Shown: positions 12,896-22,245, numbered from the stretch's first letter. The stretch is DNA of 64,000 bases from Micromonospora sp. H61 (GCF_018070325.1 NZ_JAGPXY010000027.1:1-64000); one strand, 5' to 3'. Numbers and translations: made by a program. The notes: generated from the letters alone by a model not told the origin.

Positions 12896-14616
12896 CCGAA
12901 TTCTCCGTCTGGGCACCGGACGCCACGCGGGTGCGGCTGCGCCTGGCCGACGACACCGACCACGAGATGCGCGCCTCCACCGACGGCTGGTGGCGGGTCG
13001 AGGTGCCCGACGCCGGCCTCGACTACTCCTTTCTGCTGAACGACGACGAAACCCCACTGCCCGACCCCCGGTCACCGTGGCAGCCTGCGGGAGTGCACGG
13101 GCCGAGCCGCCGCTACGACCACGCCGACTTCGCGTGGTCCGACAGCGCGTGGACCGGCCGGCAACTGCCCGGCAGCATCCTCTACGAGCTGCACATCGGC
13201 ACCTTCACCCCGGAAGGCACCTTCGACGCGGCCATCGACCGCCTCGACCACCTGGTGTCCCTGGGCGTCGACCTGATCGAGCTGCTCCCGGTCAACGCCT
13301 TCAACGGCGAACACAACTGGGGGTACGACGGCGTCTGCTGGTACGCCCCACACGAGCCCTACGGCGGCCCCGACGGCCTGAAACGGTTCGTCGACGCCGC
13401 CCACGCTCGCGGTCTGGGGGTGATCCTCGACGTTGTCTACAACCATTTCGGGCCCTCCGGGGCCTACGCGCCGCGGTTCGGGCCCTACCTCGCCGAGCAG
13501 AGCAACAGTTGGGGTCGCTCGATCAACCTGGACGGCCCGCAGTCCGACGAGGTACGCCGCTACATCATCGACAGCGTGCTCATGTGGCTGCGCGACTACC
13601 ACGTCGACGGGCTGCGCCTGGACGCCGTGCACGCGCTGCACGACTCGCGGGCCGTTCCCATCCTGGAAGAGCTGGCGGTTTCCGTCGAGTCGTTGTCGAC
13701 GCACCTGGGGCGGCCGTTGTCGCTGATCGCCGAATCCGACCTCAACGATCCGCGGGTCATCACCCCGCGCGAGGCGGGTGGGTTCGGGCTGCACGCCCAG
13801 TGGAACGACGACGCCCACCACGCGCTGCACACGCTGCTGACGGGGGAGCGGCAGGGGTACTACGGGGACTTCGGCTCTCTGGAGACGCTGTCTGATGTGC
13901 TGACCGGAGGGTTCTTCCACGCCGGGACCTGGTCCAGCTTCCGGAACCGGCACCACGGGCGGCCGGTTGATCCTCGGGTGCCGGGGCACCGGTTCGTGGC
14001 GTACCTGCAGAACCACGACCAGATCGGGAACCGGGCTACCGGGGATCGGATCTCGGCTTCGCTGTCGCCTTCGCTGCTTCGGGTTGGGGCCACGTTGCTG
14101 TTGACGGCGCCGTTCACTCCCATGCTGTTCATGGGGGAGGAGTGGGCTGCCTCTACGCCGTGGCAGTTCTTCACCTCGCATCCGGAGCCGGAGTTGGCCT
14201 CTGCGGTGCGGACCGGACGGCGGCGGGAGTTCGCTGCGCACGGATGGCCGGAGGGGGACGTGCCCGATCCGCAGGACCCGGAGACGTTCGTGCGGTCCCG
14301 GTTGGACTGGGCGGAGCTGGACAAGCCCGAGCATGCTTCGATGCTGGCGTTTTACCAGCGGTTGATCGGGCTGCGTCGGTCGCTTCCGGATCTCTCGGAT
14401 CCTCGGTTGAACGCTGTCTCTGTGCAGCATGGGGACCAGTTCCTGGTGATGCGGCGGGGGGACACGCTTGTGGTGGCGAACCTGGCTGGGCGGGGACAGG
14501 GAGTGTCGCTGCCTGGGGTGGCTCGGCGGGTGTTGCTGGCCACGGGGGAGGGGGTTACGGTGATGCGGGACCGGATCCAGCTTCCGGCAGAGACTGCCGC
14601 GATCGTGGCGCTCTGA
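12892..14616 (+). CDS. treZ: Malto-oligosyltrehalose trehalohydrolase
   Basis: The 574-residue GH13 enzyme cleaves trehalose from the product of TreY. It begins with a beta-sandwich domain (FSVWAPDATRVRLRLADD) and carries GYDGVCWYAPHEPYGGP, ILDVVYNHFGPSG, DGLRLDAVHALHD (nucleophile), LIAESDLNDPRV (acid/base) and YLQNHDQIGNRATG. From about 13,860 to the end the codon choice drifts from GCC/CTG/CGC to mixed codons such as GCT, CTT and GGG, unlike its 5' half and the rest of the operon. The reading frame and catalytic residues are intact. Confidence 0.96.
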   Translation: MTEFSVWAPDATRVRLRLADDTDHEMRASTDGWWRVEVPDAGLDYSFLLNDDETPLPDPRSPWQPAGVHGPSRRYDHADFAWSDSAWTGRQLPGSILYELHIGTFTPEGTFDAAIDRLDHLVSLGVDLIELLPVNAFNGEHNWGYDGVCWYAPHEPYGGPDGLKRFVDAAHARGLGVILDVVYNHFGPSGAYAPRFGPYLAEQSNSWGRSINLDGPQSDEVRRYIIDSVLMWLRDYHVDGLRLDAVHALHDSRAVPILEELAVSVESLSTHLGRPLSLIAESDLNDPRVITPREAGGFGLHAQWNDDAHHALHTLLTGERQGYYGDFGSLETLSDVLTGGFFHAGTWSSFRNRHHGRPVDPRVPGHRFVAYLQNHDQIGNRATGDRISASLSPSLLRVGATLLLTAPFTPMLFMGEEWAASTPWQFFTSHPEPELASAVRTGRRREFAAHGWPEGDVPDPQDPETFVRSRLDWAELDKPEHASMLAFYQRLIGLRRSLPDLSDPRLNAVSVQHGDQFLVMRRGDTLVVANLAGRGQGVSLPGVARRVLLATGEGVTVMRDRIQLPAETAAIVAL

Positions 14617-14815
14617 GGGATGCACGGATTGGTCACGCTCGCCTAGGCCTTGAGTACGTCCGACTGCCCCCGTCCGAGACACGCTGCAAAGGCCGGTGCC
14701 AATCTCGTAGGGTGTTGATCAGGTCAGCTTCATTGTCTGCGGGTGTGGCCTTAACCTCGCCGGCGTTGGCGTAGGTCAACGGCTAAACCACCAAATTCAC
14801 GACGGCAAGGTTTAA

Positions 14816-15985
14816 ATGACTACCACCGACCACCGCGACACAACCGTCAAGCGTGGTGCCATAAAGGACTCTGTCCGCAACGCCCTGTGGGCACGGGCCG
14901 CAGGTCGGTGCACGGTTTGCAACCGCCGCCTTCTCGGTGACTCCAGAACATATTTTCATTCTGTCCTTCTGGCTGAAATCGCACACAACATCGGTGCCAC
15001 CGAGGGGCCAGATTCGCCTCGCCGCAAGGACAATGACGGAGTGCTCGATACCGAGGCCGAGGAGAATTTACTCCTCCTGTGCCATGATTGCCATAAGATC
15101 ATTGATCATCCCGATCACATCGACTTCTTCCCACCCGAGAAGCTTCGCGAGGTCAAGGAGGCGTTCGAGCGGCGTATCGAGATGGTCACCGATAACGGCG
15201 GGTTGACTCGGACAGCGGCACTGCGTGTCGGTAGCCAAATCCGCGGCTCGCTCGCGCTCGCGTCTCAGCGCGAAGTCGCGGAGACTCTCCTAGCCGTAAA
15301 CTACCTCGGGCTCGTCGAAACCCAACGCAGCGGTGACTTCACCTGCCGCATCCACGGCGCTGCGGGAGGTAAGGGATTCTGGGATGCTGCCCAGCAGTCC
15401 ATCGACGACACGCTGGCTCTCGTGCGCCAAGCAATCGACAGTGGCGATGTGGAGCACATTTCTGTATTCGCCATTGCGCCGATTCCGCTGCTTGTTTACT
15501 TGGGTTGGCAATTAGATGACAAAATGCCGACTCGCATCTTCCAGAAGCATCGTGACCAATTTGTCGGTTGGTCCTGGGCGGATCAAAGTGACCCTATTGA
15601 CTTCGAGGTGTTAGCCGCTGATGCGCCTGACAGCGCCGAAGATGTTGTGCTCATGTGCGCGATAAGCAGTGAGGTGAATAGCGCTTTCCTGCCCGAGGAG
15701 ATCGGGGCGATGCCACGCGTTGAAATCCGGCCACTCGACGTCGCTCCAATCCCAACCCTGATGGTGCACGAGAAATCGCTTTCGAACTTCGCTGCACAGT
15801 GGCGAGAAGCGCTCGTCACCGCTGAGGCTCGCCATCCGAACGCACGGCGGTGGCATTTGATCGCGTCGGCACCGATAACGGTCGCCATTGAGGCAGGTCG
15901 TGCGTTTATGCGTGATACTCACCCGCCCGTGTCGATTTATCAGCGGGGTGCTGATTCCTATGAAGCGGTGCTGGTGCTCAAGTGA
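14816..15985 (+). CDS. cap5: HNH-SAVED CBASS effector nuclease (Cap5-like)
   Basis: The 389-residue protein has an N-terminal HNH nuclease: Cys32-x2-Cys35, an AEIAHNIG segment with His57, then ENLLLLCHDCHKIID with Cys89, Cys92 and His93. The C-terminal half (from about residue 170) matches a SAVED cyclic-oligonucleotide sensor: GKGFWDAAQQSID, HISVFAIAPIPLLVYLG and the closing LIASAPITVAIEAGRAF motif. Proteins of this type (Cap5) cut double-stranded DNA when the SAVED domain binds the cyclic nucleotide made by a CD-NTase. Base composition is clearly lower in GC than the upstream tre genes. Its stop overlaps the stop of the convergent cap2 by 8 bases. The ribosome binding site is weak. Confidence 0.88.
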   Translation: MTTTDHRDTTVKRGAIKDSVRNALWARAAGRCTVCNRRLLGDSRTYFHSVLLAEIAHNIGATEGPDSPRRKDNDGVLDTEAEENLLLLCHDCHKIIDHPDHIDFFPPEKLREVKEAFERRIEMVTDNGGLTRTAALRVGSQIRGSLALASQREVAETLLAVNYLGLVETQRSGDFTCRIHGAAGGKGFWDAAQQSIDDTLALVRQAIDSGDVEHISVFAIAPIPLLVYLGWQLDDKMPTRIFQKHRDQFVGWSWADQSDPIDFEVLAADAPDSAEDVVLMCAISSEVNSAFLPEEIGAMPRVEIRPLDVAPIPTLMVHEKSLSNFAAQWREALVTAEARHPNARRWHLIASAPITVAIEAGRAFMRDTHPPVSIYQRGADSYEAVLVLK

Positions 15986-17810
15986 CCAGTGAGCTTTCGT
16001 GCTGGCTCGGAAACTCGTTAACCGGTGTACTCCTGGACGCCGAGGCCTGGGCGGGTACGAACGCCCTCAGAGGTCCAGCTTCGCCGTGTGGAAGCGAGAT
16101 TAAATGCGTTCCAGACACGGCGGTCCTTGCTGCCAGGTGAGCACCAAGAATGCTTGTCAAACTTCCGGCAACTCCGGCCAGATCGGCCGCCGAACCATGG
16201 AATGTTGGAGTCGAGCATCCCCGTGTAGGGATAATTTCGTCACCGGACGTTACGGGATCCCACAAGCAATGAAACGCCTCGTTTGTCCCGTCCTCGATAA
16301 TCTGTTTGCCGGCTTCTCTATCAATAGACAAGGGGCCGAGCCGTACTGGCGGCATTGAGACAGTCATATGACCCAATGTTCCAGTTCGTGGGTCGGTAGC
16401 GACCTGGGCCAACACCGGCCGCTGCTCCAAGGCGGCAGCGAGGTCGTCGAGAACCCGGCTGATCGCTACGCTGACGGTGGCGTCGATGATGAGATCGACG
16501 TTCGAGAGATCTTCTTCACCCGGAAACATCGCAACGTTCGGGACCACTTGGACGGCATCATTGATAGCACGTAGACGATCGGCAAGCGCCGCGACCTTCT
16601 TGTTGCCGATGTCCGCCTCCACAAAGTTCTGTCGGACGAGGAGGCCCCCTGAGATGGTGGCCGGGTCGCAAAGGACGACCCTCTTCGCTCCTGCTCGGAC
16701 AATATATTCAGCGATCCATGAGCCCAGACCGCCGCAGCCCCAGACATGGACCGTCTTGCCCGCGTATGCGGCGACCGGCCGCTCGGAGTCGCGGCGAGTA
16801 GTGACCTCATCGCGCTCGTCGGAAATCGGCCACCACTCCAACACGGTGTTCTGATTGATCTTCGCCGGTTCGATAGTGATCATGGCACTCTCCTTCCTGC
16901 TCGACCTAACGAGCGCCCGGATTTGGTCGGCACCGGCGGCCGGGATGCTAGCAACTAGTAGGTGGGGAGGGCCGCCGACTGGGTGTGGAACGGCGATGAT
17001 AAGCCGTTGTGGCGTGCCATCGACCTTTCGGATTGCACTGGCCCCGAGCGCCGTTAACACCACGGCCGAAAGTGCGGCTCTTGCATGCCCAAGGGGGTTC
17101 GTCCCGGTGGGGGCAGGGTGGCCGTGGTACGGATCGTCAACCGTCCGGAGAAGCATCCCGAGGTTGGTCCCTGCGCCGAAAGGAAGATCGGCGTCGAGCA
17201 TCACGACCGGGATGTGTTCGCGCTGCTCCGACTCAGAGGGACGCTTGAGGGTCAGGTCAAACCGATGAGGCGTCCGGGCGACGAGCCATCCATGGTGGGC
17301 GCGCTTGCCAGCCTGAACCGCGTCTCGCACGACGACTGTAGGAGCACCATCGGCGGCGTGAAGCACGCCGCCGACGGCATGGTATAGAGCGGTTCGGGCA
17401 TCGAAACCCCCACGAGCAGCCTCGCCTAGCCAGTCGAAGAGCCGATCGACGAAACAGCCGAACCCGCCCATTGGATCCCACTCCCTCGATGGGTCGAGGT
17501 AGAGACACAGGCGGAATCCTTGGAGGACGTGCGGCTGATGAAGGAATCGGAGGTGATCGACCTCGACGCGCGGCGGCACCAATTCGGACTGAGCGACCGT
17601 AACGATAAAGTCCTCGTGCTCGCCAAGCGGAATCCCGTCAGGTAAGCAATGGATGTGGGCGGTTCGAAGGCGCAAACGGAGTTGCATCGATCTGGATTGA
17701 TCGAATCGATGGTGCCCCACTAGTTCGACGTCTCCCGGAAATGCATCACTGATGGCGCCCAGGTCGGACAGGACCTGGCGCTGCCAATCACTGAGGCGCC
17801 GACGACTCAC
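15978..17810 (-). CDS. cap2: Cap2: CBASS E1-E2 fusion conjugating enzyme
   Basis: This 610-residue protein combines a ubiquitin-E2-like N-terminal domain (putative catalytic Cys102 in RLCLYLDPSREWDP) with a ThiF-type E1 adenylation domain (VWGCGGLGSWIAEY at 357-370, LLVRQNFVEADIGNKK, LIIDATVSVAISR). A candidate E1 catalytic Cys532 lies in TRGCSTPTFHGS. Size and cysteine positions match the known Cap2 of type II CBASS, which attaches the C-terminal glycine of the CD-NTase to targets and thereby primes it. The GTG start overlaps the CD-NTase stop (GTGA), so the two are translationally coupled. No JAB-type Cap3 protease gene is present beside it. Confidence 0.92.
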   Translation of the reverse strand: MSRRRLSDWQRQVLSDLGAISDAFPGDVELVGHHRFDQSRSMQLRLRLRTAHIHCLPDGIPLGEHEDFIVTVAQSELVPPRVEVDHLRFLHQPHVLQGFRLCLYLDPSREWDPMGGFGCFVDRLFDWLGEAARGGFDARTALYHAVGGVLHAADGAPTVVVRDAVQAGKRAHHGWLVARTPHRFDLTLKRPSESEQREHIPVVMLDADLPFGAGTNLGMLLRTVDDPYHGHPAPTGTNPLGHARAALSAVVLTALGASAIRKVDGTPQRLIIAVPHPVGGPPHLLVASIPAAGADQIRALVRSSRKESAMITIEPAKINQNTVLEWWPISDERDEVTTRRDSERPVAAYAGKTVHVWGCGGLGSWIAEYIVRAGAKRVVLCDPATISGGLLVRQNFVEADIGNKKVAALADRLRAINDAVQVVPNVAMFPGEEDLSNVDLIIDATVSVAISRVLDDLAAALEQRPVLAQVATDPRTGTLGHMTVSMPPVRLGPLSIDREAGKQIIEDGTNEAFHCLWDPVTSGDEIIPTRGCSTPTFHGSAADLAGVAGSLTSILGAHLAARTAVSGTHLISLPHGEAGPLRAFVPAQASASRSTPVNEFPSQHESSLVT

Positions 17811-18817
17811 CCCGCTCGCCCAGACAGGTTGACGGTTGCGGCGCCGGCCGCGCCGGCACCTGTCCCTACGGTGCTGTACTTACCGCTCGACTTCGAAGAT
17901 TCCGGGGCCTTGAAATCCTCACCAAACAGTTCCTGCCATTTCTTCACGCTTTTGTCGAAGTCGGTCTCGTTGTAGGCGGCCTTCATCTCGGCGGCGTGGG
18001 CGTTGATCCGGTCGCGGAAGTATGCGTAGGTCTCCTGCGTCCACCGGTGGTCGAAGGAGGTGCCCGACCCGGATGGGTCCATAATCACCGGTTTAGTAGG
18101 GTTGGCCTGGAGCCACTTATCGAGGTCGGAGACAATGTGTACGAGCGCGGTCGGGAGGTCCGCGTAGTATCCAGCATCCAGGATCTTGCGCCAGCCCTCG
18201 ACCTGCTCGCCCAGCAGGGTCGTGAGCAGGATGGACTTCGTTCCTGTGAACGAATTTTTGTGGTCGCGCAAGAATTTCATGATGCGGATTACCTCACGGA
18301 GGTGCGAACCGGCGATCTTGTCCTTCGTCTTCATCCAGTCGGTGAAGCCGTCGGTATTGGTGCGCTCCCACGTGTTGTCGTCGCGATTAATGATCCATTG
18401 AAATCCATCGGCGCGGATGACGAACGGAACGATGTCAACATGCATCGCGTTGTTCGCATAGTTGACGTAGACGCACCGGCACTTTCGGCCATGTGGCATG
18501 TCTTTGTAGGGTGACTTCTTATGGAGCACATTGTAGACGGCGTCGCCGTATTTCTTCAGGTCGAGCGCCCAGTCAACCTGCTCCGCCATCTGCAACATAA
18601 AGTCACCGTCAAAAGCCTTGCCGTTCTGTGGACTGATGATTGTCTTCTGGGGCCACGAGCCTTGCGGAATCTTTTTCTTGATCAGTGGGCCGAGGTGCTC
18701 GTCCTCCTTTAATAGGCCGTAAATCGTGTCGACGCGCTGACTCAGGAGGTCTAGCCTAAATTTTGACAGGTTGACGGTGTTTTCGAGAAAGTTTTTGAAG
18801 TAGTCCACGTGCTTCAC
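17807..18817 (-). CDS. CD-NTase (cGAS/DncV-like nucleotidyltransferase), CBASS
   Basis: The 336-residue protein has the nucleotidyltransferase active-site pattern: GSWPQ at residues 53-57, the metal-binding pair in AFDGDFML (Asp70, Asp72) and a third acidic residue in MHVDIVPFV (Asp128). It would synthesise a cyclic di- or trinucleotide on phage infection; the product cannot be assigned from sequence. The last 25 residues are a flexible Gly/Ala/Ser tail ending NLSGRAG, a free C-terminal glycine as expected for a Cap2 substrate. GTG at 18817 follows GGAGG by 6 bases. It is the middle gene of the capV-CD-NTase-cap2 operon. Confidence 0.93.
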   Translation of the reverse strand: MKHVDYFKNFLENTVNLSKFRLDLLSQRVDTIYGLLKEDEHLGPLIKKKIPQGSWPQKTIISPQNGKAFDGDFMLQMAEQVDWALDLKKYGDAVYNVLHKKSPYKDMPHGRKCRCVYVNYANNAMHVDIVPFVIRADGFQWIINRDDNTWERTNTDGFTDWMKTKDKIAGSHLREVIRIMKFLRDHKNSFTGTKSILLTTLLGEQVEGWRKILDAGYYADLPTALVHIVSDLDKWLQANPTKPVIMDPSGSGTSFDHRWTQETYAYFRDRINAHAAEMKAAYNETDFDKSVKKWQELFGEDFKAPESSKSSGKYSTVGTGAGAAGAATVNLSGRAG

Positions 18818-18860
18818 GTTTCGCCTCCGGTGAGGTAGGTGTGGCGGCCCAGTGGTTGGG

Positions 18861-20063
18861 CTAGGGATTAGGTGTGTAAGGGCTTGCTAGATGCTCGGCG
18901 AACTTTTCGGTGTAGACAGGCCTCAGAGCGCGGATATGACTCTCGATGAGCCGGTCTAAAGAGGCCGAGCTGCTTAGGTCCATGGCAAGCTCAGGCAGGC
19001 GGGCGTCGAAGCGGGTAAAATTCTCATTGCCCACGAGGTGGATAGCCGTTCCCTGTGCGCCTCGGCTCGAAGCGGTGATCATCAGCGTTTCCGCAGATTC
19101 TGAGCGGCTACCCGATCTACCCCTGGTAAGGCTTTCGAAATGGTTCGTTCTCTGATCGACGGTGCCAAGGCTCAAGACATGGATGGCCTCCAAGGGAACT
19201 CCAAGCATGCTGACGGCCTCGCCGATCGCAACCACTGACGGATTGTTCGCCCAAACTCCGCCGTCGATTAGCTGCAGCTCGTTTGCTGTAGCCGCTGCTA
19301 AAAATCTCGGTGCGGAAGTTGTGGCCATGGCGACATCGACCATCGAAATCTCGCCGTCGCGGCGAAGCCGCATGTGATGCGGCGTCTTGAAGATATGCAC
19401 CTCGCCTCGCCGGGCATCCCAGGATGGAATGATCAGTCGCTTTGTGCTCTCACCAAATCGACGAGGTCCGAATAGCCTGATAAGTGCCCCGCGCGATCCG
19501 TCGTCGAAGCGCGCCGAGTCCCAAATGCGCGGTAAGAGGTGCCACCTCGCTCGGCGGAAGCGCGGGAATGTGCCTTTGGCCAAGTCGACGCAGTGCTCGA
19601 CGAGTTGAGCCGGCCGCATCCCTGCGCCTAGTCCGAGAGCAATAATGCCGCCTGCGGAAGTCCCGGCAATCAGGTCGAATGAATCGACAACTTTTAGGTC
19701 TAGGTCGGCTTCTAGCCGGGCAAGGACATGGGCCGTGAACAGAGCCCGCCCGCCGCCGCCATCTAGAGCGAGCACCTGAAAACGTTCGTGAGCTGGCAGG
19801 CGGGCGGCTGAACCCTTGTCTATATGGCCGGAGTCGCCGGTGATGTTGTCCTCCGAGTCGTAGTAGGAGATTTCCCGCACGAGCGTCACGCTGTCACGCG
19901 TTTGTTGCCAAGCGGCCTCATGGAGCAACGTTGCCCGGCGCGTGACTGCCGTCTCTCCTCGCTTGCGGGGACCAGGTGCATCGCTCGGTCCCTTCCTTGG
20001 CAACTCATCCGGTTTCGACTCCCAGGTGGTCCGCAGTCGGGGGCAGAACTGGATACACGGCAA
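18861..20063 (-). CDS. capV: Patatin-like phospholipase, CBASS effector CapV
   Basis: The protein carries all patatin signatures: the oxyanion loop LALDGGGGRALFTA, the nucleophile elbow IAGTSAGG (Ser136 counted from 20063) and the dyad Asp in LIDGGVWANNPS (Asp267). In CBASS such enzymes are activated by the CD-NTase product and degrade the cell membrane. It is the first gene of the leftward operon, 43 bases before the CD-NTase. The start is not settled: 20063 is the most upstream in-frame start (TTG), while GTG codons at 19889 and 19880 are nearer the conserved domain. None has a good ribosome binding site. Confidence 0.88.
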   Translation of the reverse strand: MPCIQFCPRLRTTWESKPDELPRKGPSDAPGPRKRGETAVTRRATLLHEAAWQQTRDSVTLVREISYYDSEDNITGDSGHIDKGSAARLPAHERFQVLALDGGGGRALFTAHVLARLEADLDLKVVDSFDLIAGTSAGGIIALGLGAGMRPAQLVEHCVDLAKGTFPRFRRARWHLLPRIWDSARFDDGSRGALIRLFGPRRFGESTKRLIIPSWDARRGEVHIFKTPHHMRLRRDGEISMVDVAMATTSAPRFLAAATANELQLIDGGVWANNPSVVAIGEAVSMLGVPLEAIHVLSLGTVDQRTNHFESLTRGRSGSRSESAETLMITASSRGAQGTAIHLVGNENFTRFDARLPELAMDLSSSASLDRLIESHIRALRPVYTEKFAEHLASPYTPNP

Positions 20064-20496
20064 GGCGACTGCAAACGGGCAATGGCTAATCTACGGCGAG
20101 GAGGTAGGCCGCCACCACAGTCAATCCAACTCTTGGCGAATTTATCCGGGCGGGCGACATGCGGGCAATCGCCTTCGCCCGCGTAGCTATCTGAGACGGC
20201 CCACTGGTCTCGGTGAGTCGGCTTGACGAGTAGTAGTTTGCGGGCCGAGTAGGCGACCTCGTGGGACGAGGGATCCGGGTTTGCTTGCCTAGGAGTGTGG
20301 CGGCGGCCGTCGGACGTCAACTTCGCGAGGAGGGCCCAGGTCAGGTGTATCGGCGCGTGCCGTCGGTAGCGTCGGACACGCTCCGCGGGCAAATCAGTGT
20401 CCCGGCCAAAATGTTCTGGAGGTGTACCGTCCATCCAGGCGCGGGTAGTGGTCGCTGGGCCGCAATCCAGTCCTCCTACTTGGGAGTGGGCAAGGC
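20064..20496. other. Intergenic region between capV and first XRE regulator
   Basis: About 430 bases hold no supported gene. The left part should contain the promoter of the leftward capV operon. The right 75 bases are the upstream element shared with the second XRE gene. Open frames crossing the region lack family similarity and typical codon bias. Confidence 0.5.
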
Positions 20497-20502
20497 ATGG
20501 CG
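20421..20502 (+). repeat. Upstream element duplicated with 22165-22245
   Basis: From GGTGTACCGTCCA at 20421 through CGCAATCCAGTCCTC at 20461 to the ATG the sequence matches the region before the second XRE gene, at nearly the same distance from the start (76 versus 75 bases). The duplication therefore included the promoter, and both genes probably answer to the same signal. Confidence 0.6.
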
Positions 20503-21687
20503 ATGAAGGCTGACACCATCGGTGCCAGGATCCGGTACTGGCGGATGCGGCGTGGCGGCATGACGCAGGCCGTTCTCGCCGGGCTGGCTGGCGTCACGCA
20601 GTCCTACGTCTCGCAGGTCGAGTCGGGTCGGAAGACCATCGACCGTCGTTCCACTCTGGTTGCTCTCGCTGCCGCGCTCCAGGTCACGGTGGCCGACCTG
20701 CTCGGCCAGGGCACCGAGTCCGGCGATCCGGCCCGCGAGAGCGCCGCCGAGTGTGTCCCGGCGATCTGGTCGGCCCTGATCGAGATCGAGGACGGCGAGC
20801 GCCGCGCGTCGACCTACACAACGGAACGCCTGACGGCCGAGATCGCCCGCGCCGAGCAGCTTCGCACCTCCTGCAACTACCCGGCGATGGCTCGTATGCT
20901 GCCCAGCCTCCTGCTCGAAGCCGCCGCCGTGGGCGGCAGCGTGCTCGTCCAGGTCGCCTACCAAGCCGCCACCTGCCTGCGGAACCTCGGCTACCGCCAC
21001 TTGGCCCTCAACGCCGCCCGGTTCGCCGGGTCGGTCGCCGAAGACGCCGAAGACCCAGCATGGATCGCGGCCTCCCGCTTCGCCTATGCGCAAAGCCTGC
21101 CGATCGAATCCGCACCGGTCGCGGCCCGTGCCGCCGACCGGTCACTGACCGAGCTGCAAGCTGACGCCGCCGACGAACGGGTGCGACAGATGCTCGGACA
21201 GCTCCACCTCTCGGCCGCACTGACATCGACGGTCAGCGGACGATTGGATGTGGCTCGCGATCACCTTGCCGAGGCAGCGCGCGAGGCGGCAACACTCGGG
21301 GATCCCGTCGACGGGGCCGGCTTCAACGGCTGTGGGTTCGGCCCAACCAACGTCGGGCTTTGGGAGATGTCCATTGCGGCCGAGCAGGGCGATTCCGGTC
21401 GGGTCATTGAGCTGTCCCGGACGGTCCGACCGCAGGTGCTTGCAGCGTCGATCCGCCAGCAGTCCTACTGGCTCGACCTAGGTCGAGCCCTTGCGGACGG
21501 CGGTCGCCGAGACGTTGAGGCGCTGGCCGCATTCGTCCGAGCCGAACGGGCCGCGCCGGTACCGTTCGCGATCAATCCTCTCGCCCGCGATGCCGTGGTG
21601 ACCCTGGCCCAGCGCGCCCAGCGCCGAGCCATCCCCGACGAGCTGCGTCTGCTCGCCGGCCGCATCGGCATCAACCTGGCCGCATGA
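20497..21687 (+). CDS. XRE-family regulator with helical C-terminal domain, copy 1
   Basis: The 396-residue protein begins with a Cro/C1-type helix-turn-helix (IGARIRYWRMRRGGMTQA, LAGLAGVTQSYVSQVESGRK; about residues 6-65). A long all-alpha, TPR-like region of the kind common in actinobacterial XRE regulators follows. No enzymatic motif is seen. It is a near-duplicate of the gene at 22240, equal in length and identical over long stretches of residues 1-110. It lies next to the CBASS operon but in the opposite orientation. Its target is unknown; regulation of the defence island is only a positional inference. Confidence 0.85.
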   Translation: MAMKADTIGARIRYWRMRRGGMTQAVLAGLAGVTQSYVSQVESGRKTIDRRSTLVALAAALQVTVADLLGQGTESGDPARESAAECVPAIWSALIEIEDGERRASTYTTERLTAEIARAEQLRTSCNYPAMARMLPSLLLEAAAVGGSVLVQVAYQAATCLRNLGYRHLALNAARFAGSVAEDAEDPAWIAASRFAYAQSLPIESAPVAARAADRSLTELQADAADERVRQMLGQLHLSAALTSTVSGRLDVARDHLAEAAREAATLGDPVDGAGFNGCGFGPTNVGLWEMSIAAEQGDSGRVIELSRTVRPQVLAASIRQQSYWLDLGRALADGGRRDVEALAAFVRAERAAPVPFAINPLARDAVVTLAQRAQRRAIPDELRLLAGRIGINLAA

Positions 21688-22239
21688 CTGGAAGTTGTCG
21701 AGCCTTCGAGCGGTTCTGCCCTGGCATTCGGCTTCGGAGCTGAATGTCCCGTCCGGACGGACGTGGTCGCCGTCATGCTTAATTGCACCAGCGAGGCGCA
21801 TGTCCAGATTGACTTGGCATCTACGCCGGGCCGTGCTTGTGCTCATGACCTCGCGGCTTCCGCACGCTGTCCACCCCCGGGGCACTCCTCAGGCGGGGCG
21901 TAGGCACGAATGGTGCCGTTGTGCCGCGCAACTCTTCCGTCAGCGGTGAGGGCTACGGTGCGTTTACAGACGGGGCACCGGCCCCGCAGGTGCTGCGAGC
22001 GCTGAGTCACCTTGCCTCCCCAGGTGGGTCGTTGCGCGTCTTCACTTTCATCCGCCCGGCGATGCCGCCCATCATTGCCGATCGAGGCTCGGAAGCGCGC
22101 TGACCACGGAAGGTGCCAGACCGGCCCGGACGACGTCGAGCTTCACTGATGTGGCGCTCTGCGGGGTGTAGCGTCCAACCATGCGGGCGCAGCACTCCGA
22201 CGCCGCAATCCAGTCCTCTACCTGAGGGTGGGCGTAGGC
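21688..22239. other. Intergenic region between the two XRE copies
   Basis: These 550 bases contain no gene that can be supported. A 60-codon frame at 21921-22103 starts with GTG but has mixed third-position usage and no recognisable family. The last 75 bases (22165-22239) are the copy of the upstream element found before copy 1. Confidence 0.5.
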
Positions 22240-22245
22240 ATGGTG
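22165..22245 (+). repeat. Second copy of the XRE upstream element
   Basis: GGTGTAGCGTCCAACCATGCG and CGCAATCCAGTCCTC recur here in the same order and spacing as before copy 1, with scattered substitutions between the conserved blocks. Confidence 0.6.

Noticed and set aside
14617..14815. Possible tRNA or attachment site at the left edge of the island
   Set aside because: No cloverleaf arms or direct repeat with the right edge could be found by reading.
21921..22103. 60-codon frame between the XRE copies
   Set aside because: Mixed third-position usage, no family and no ribosome binding site; it may be random.
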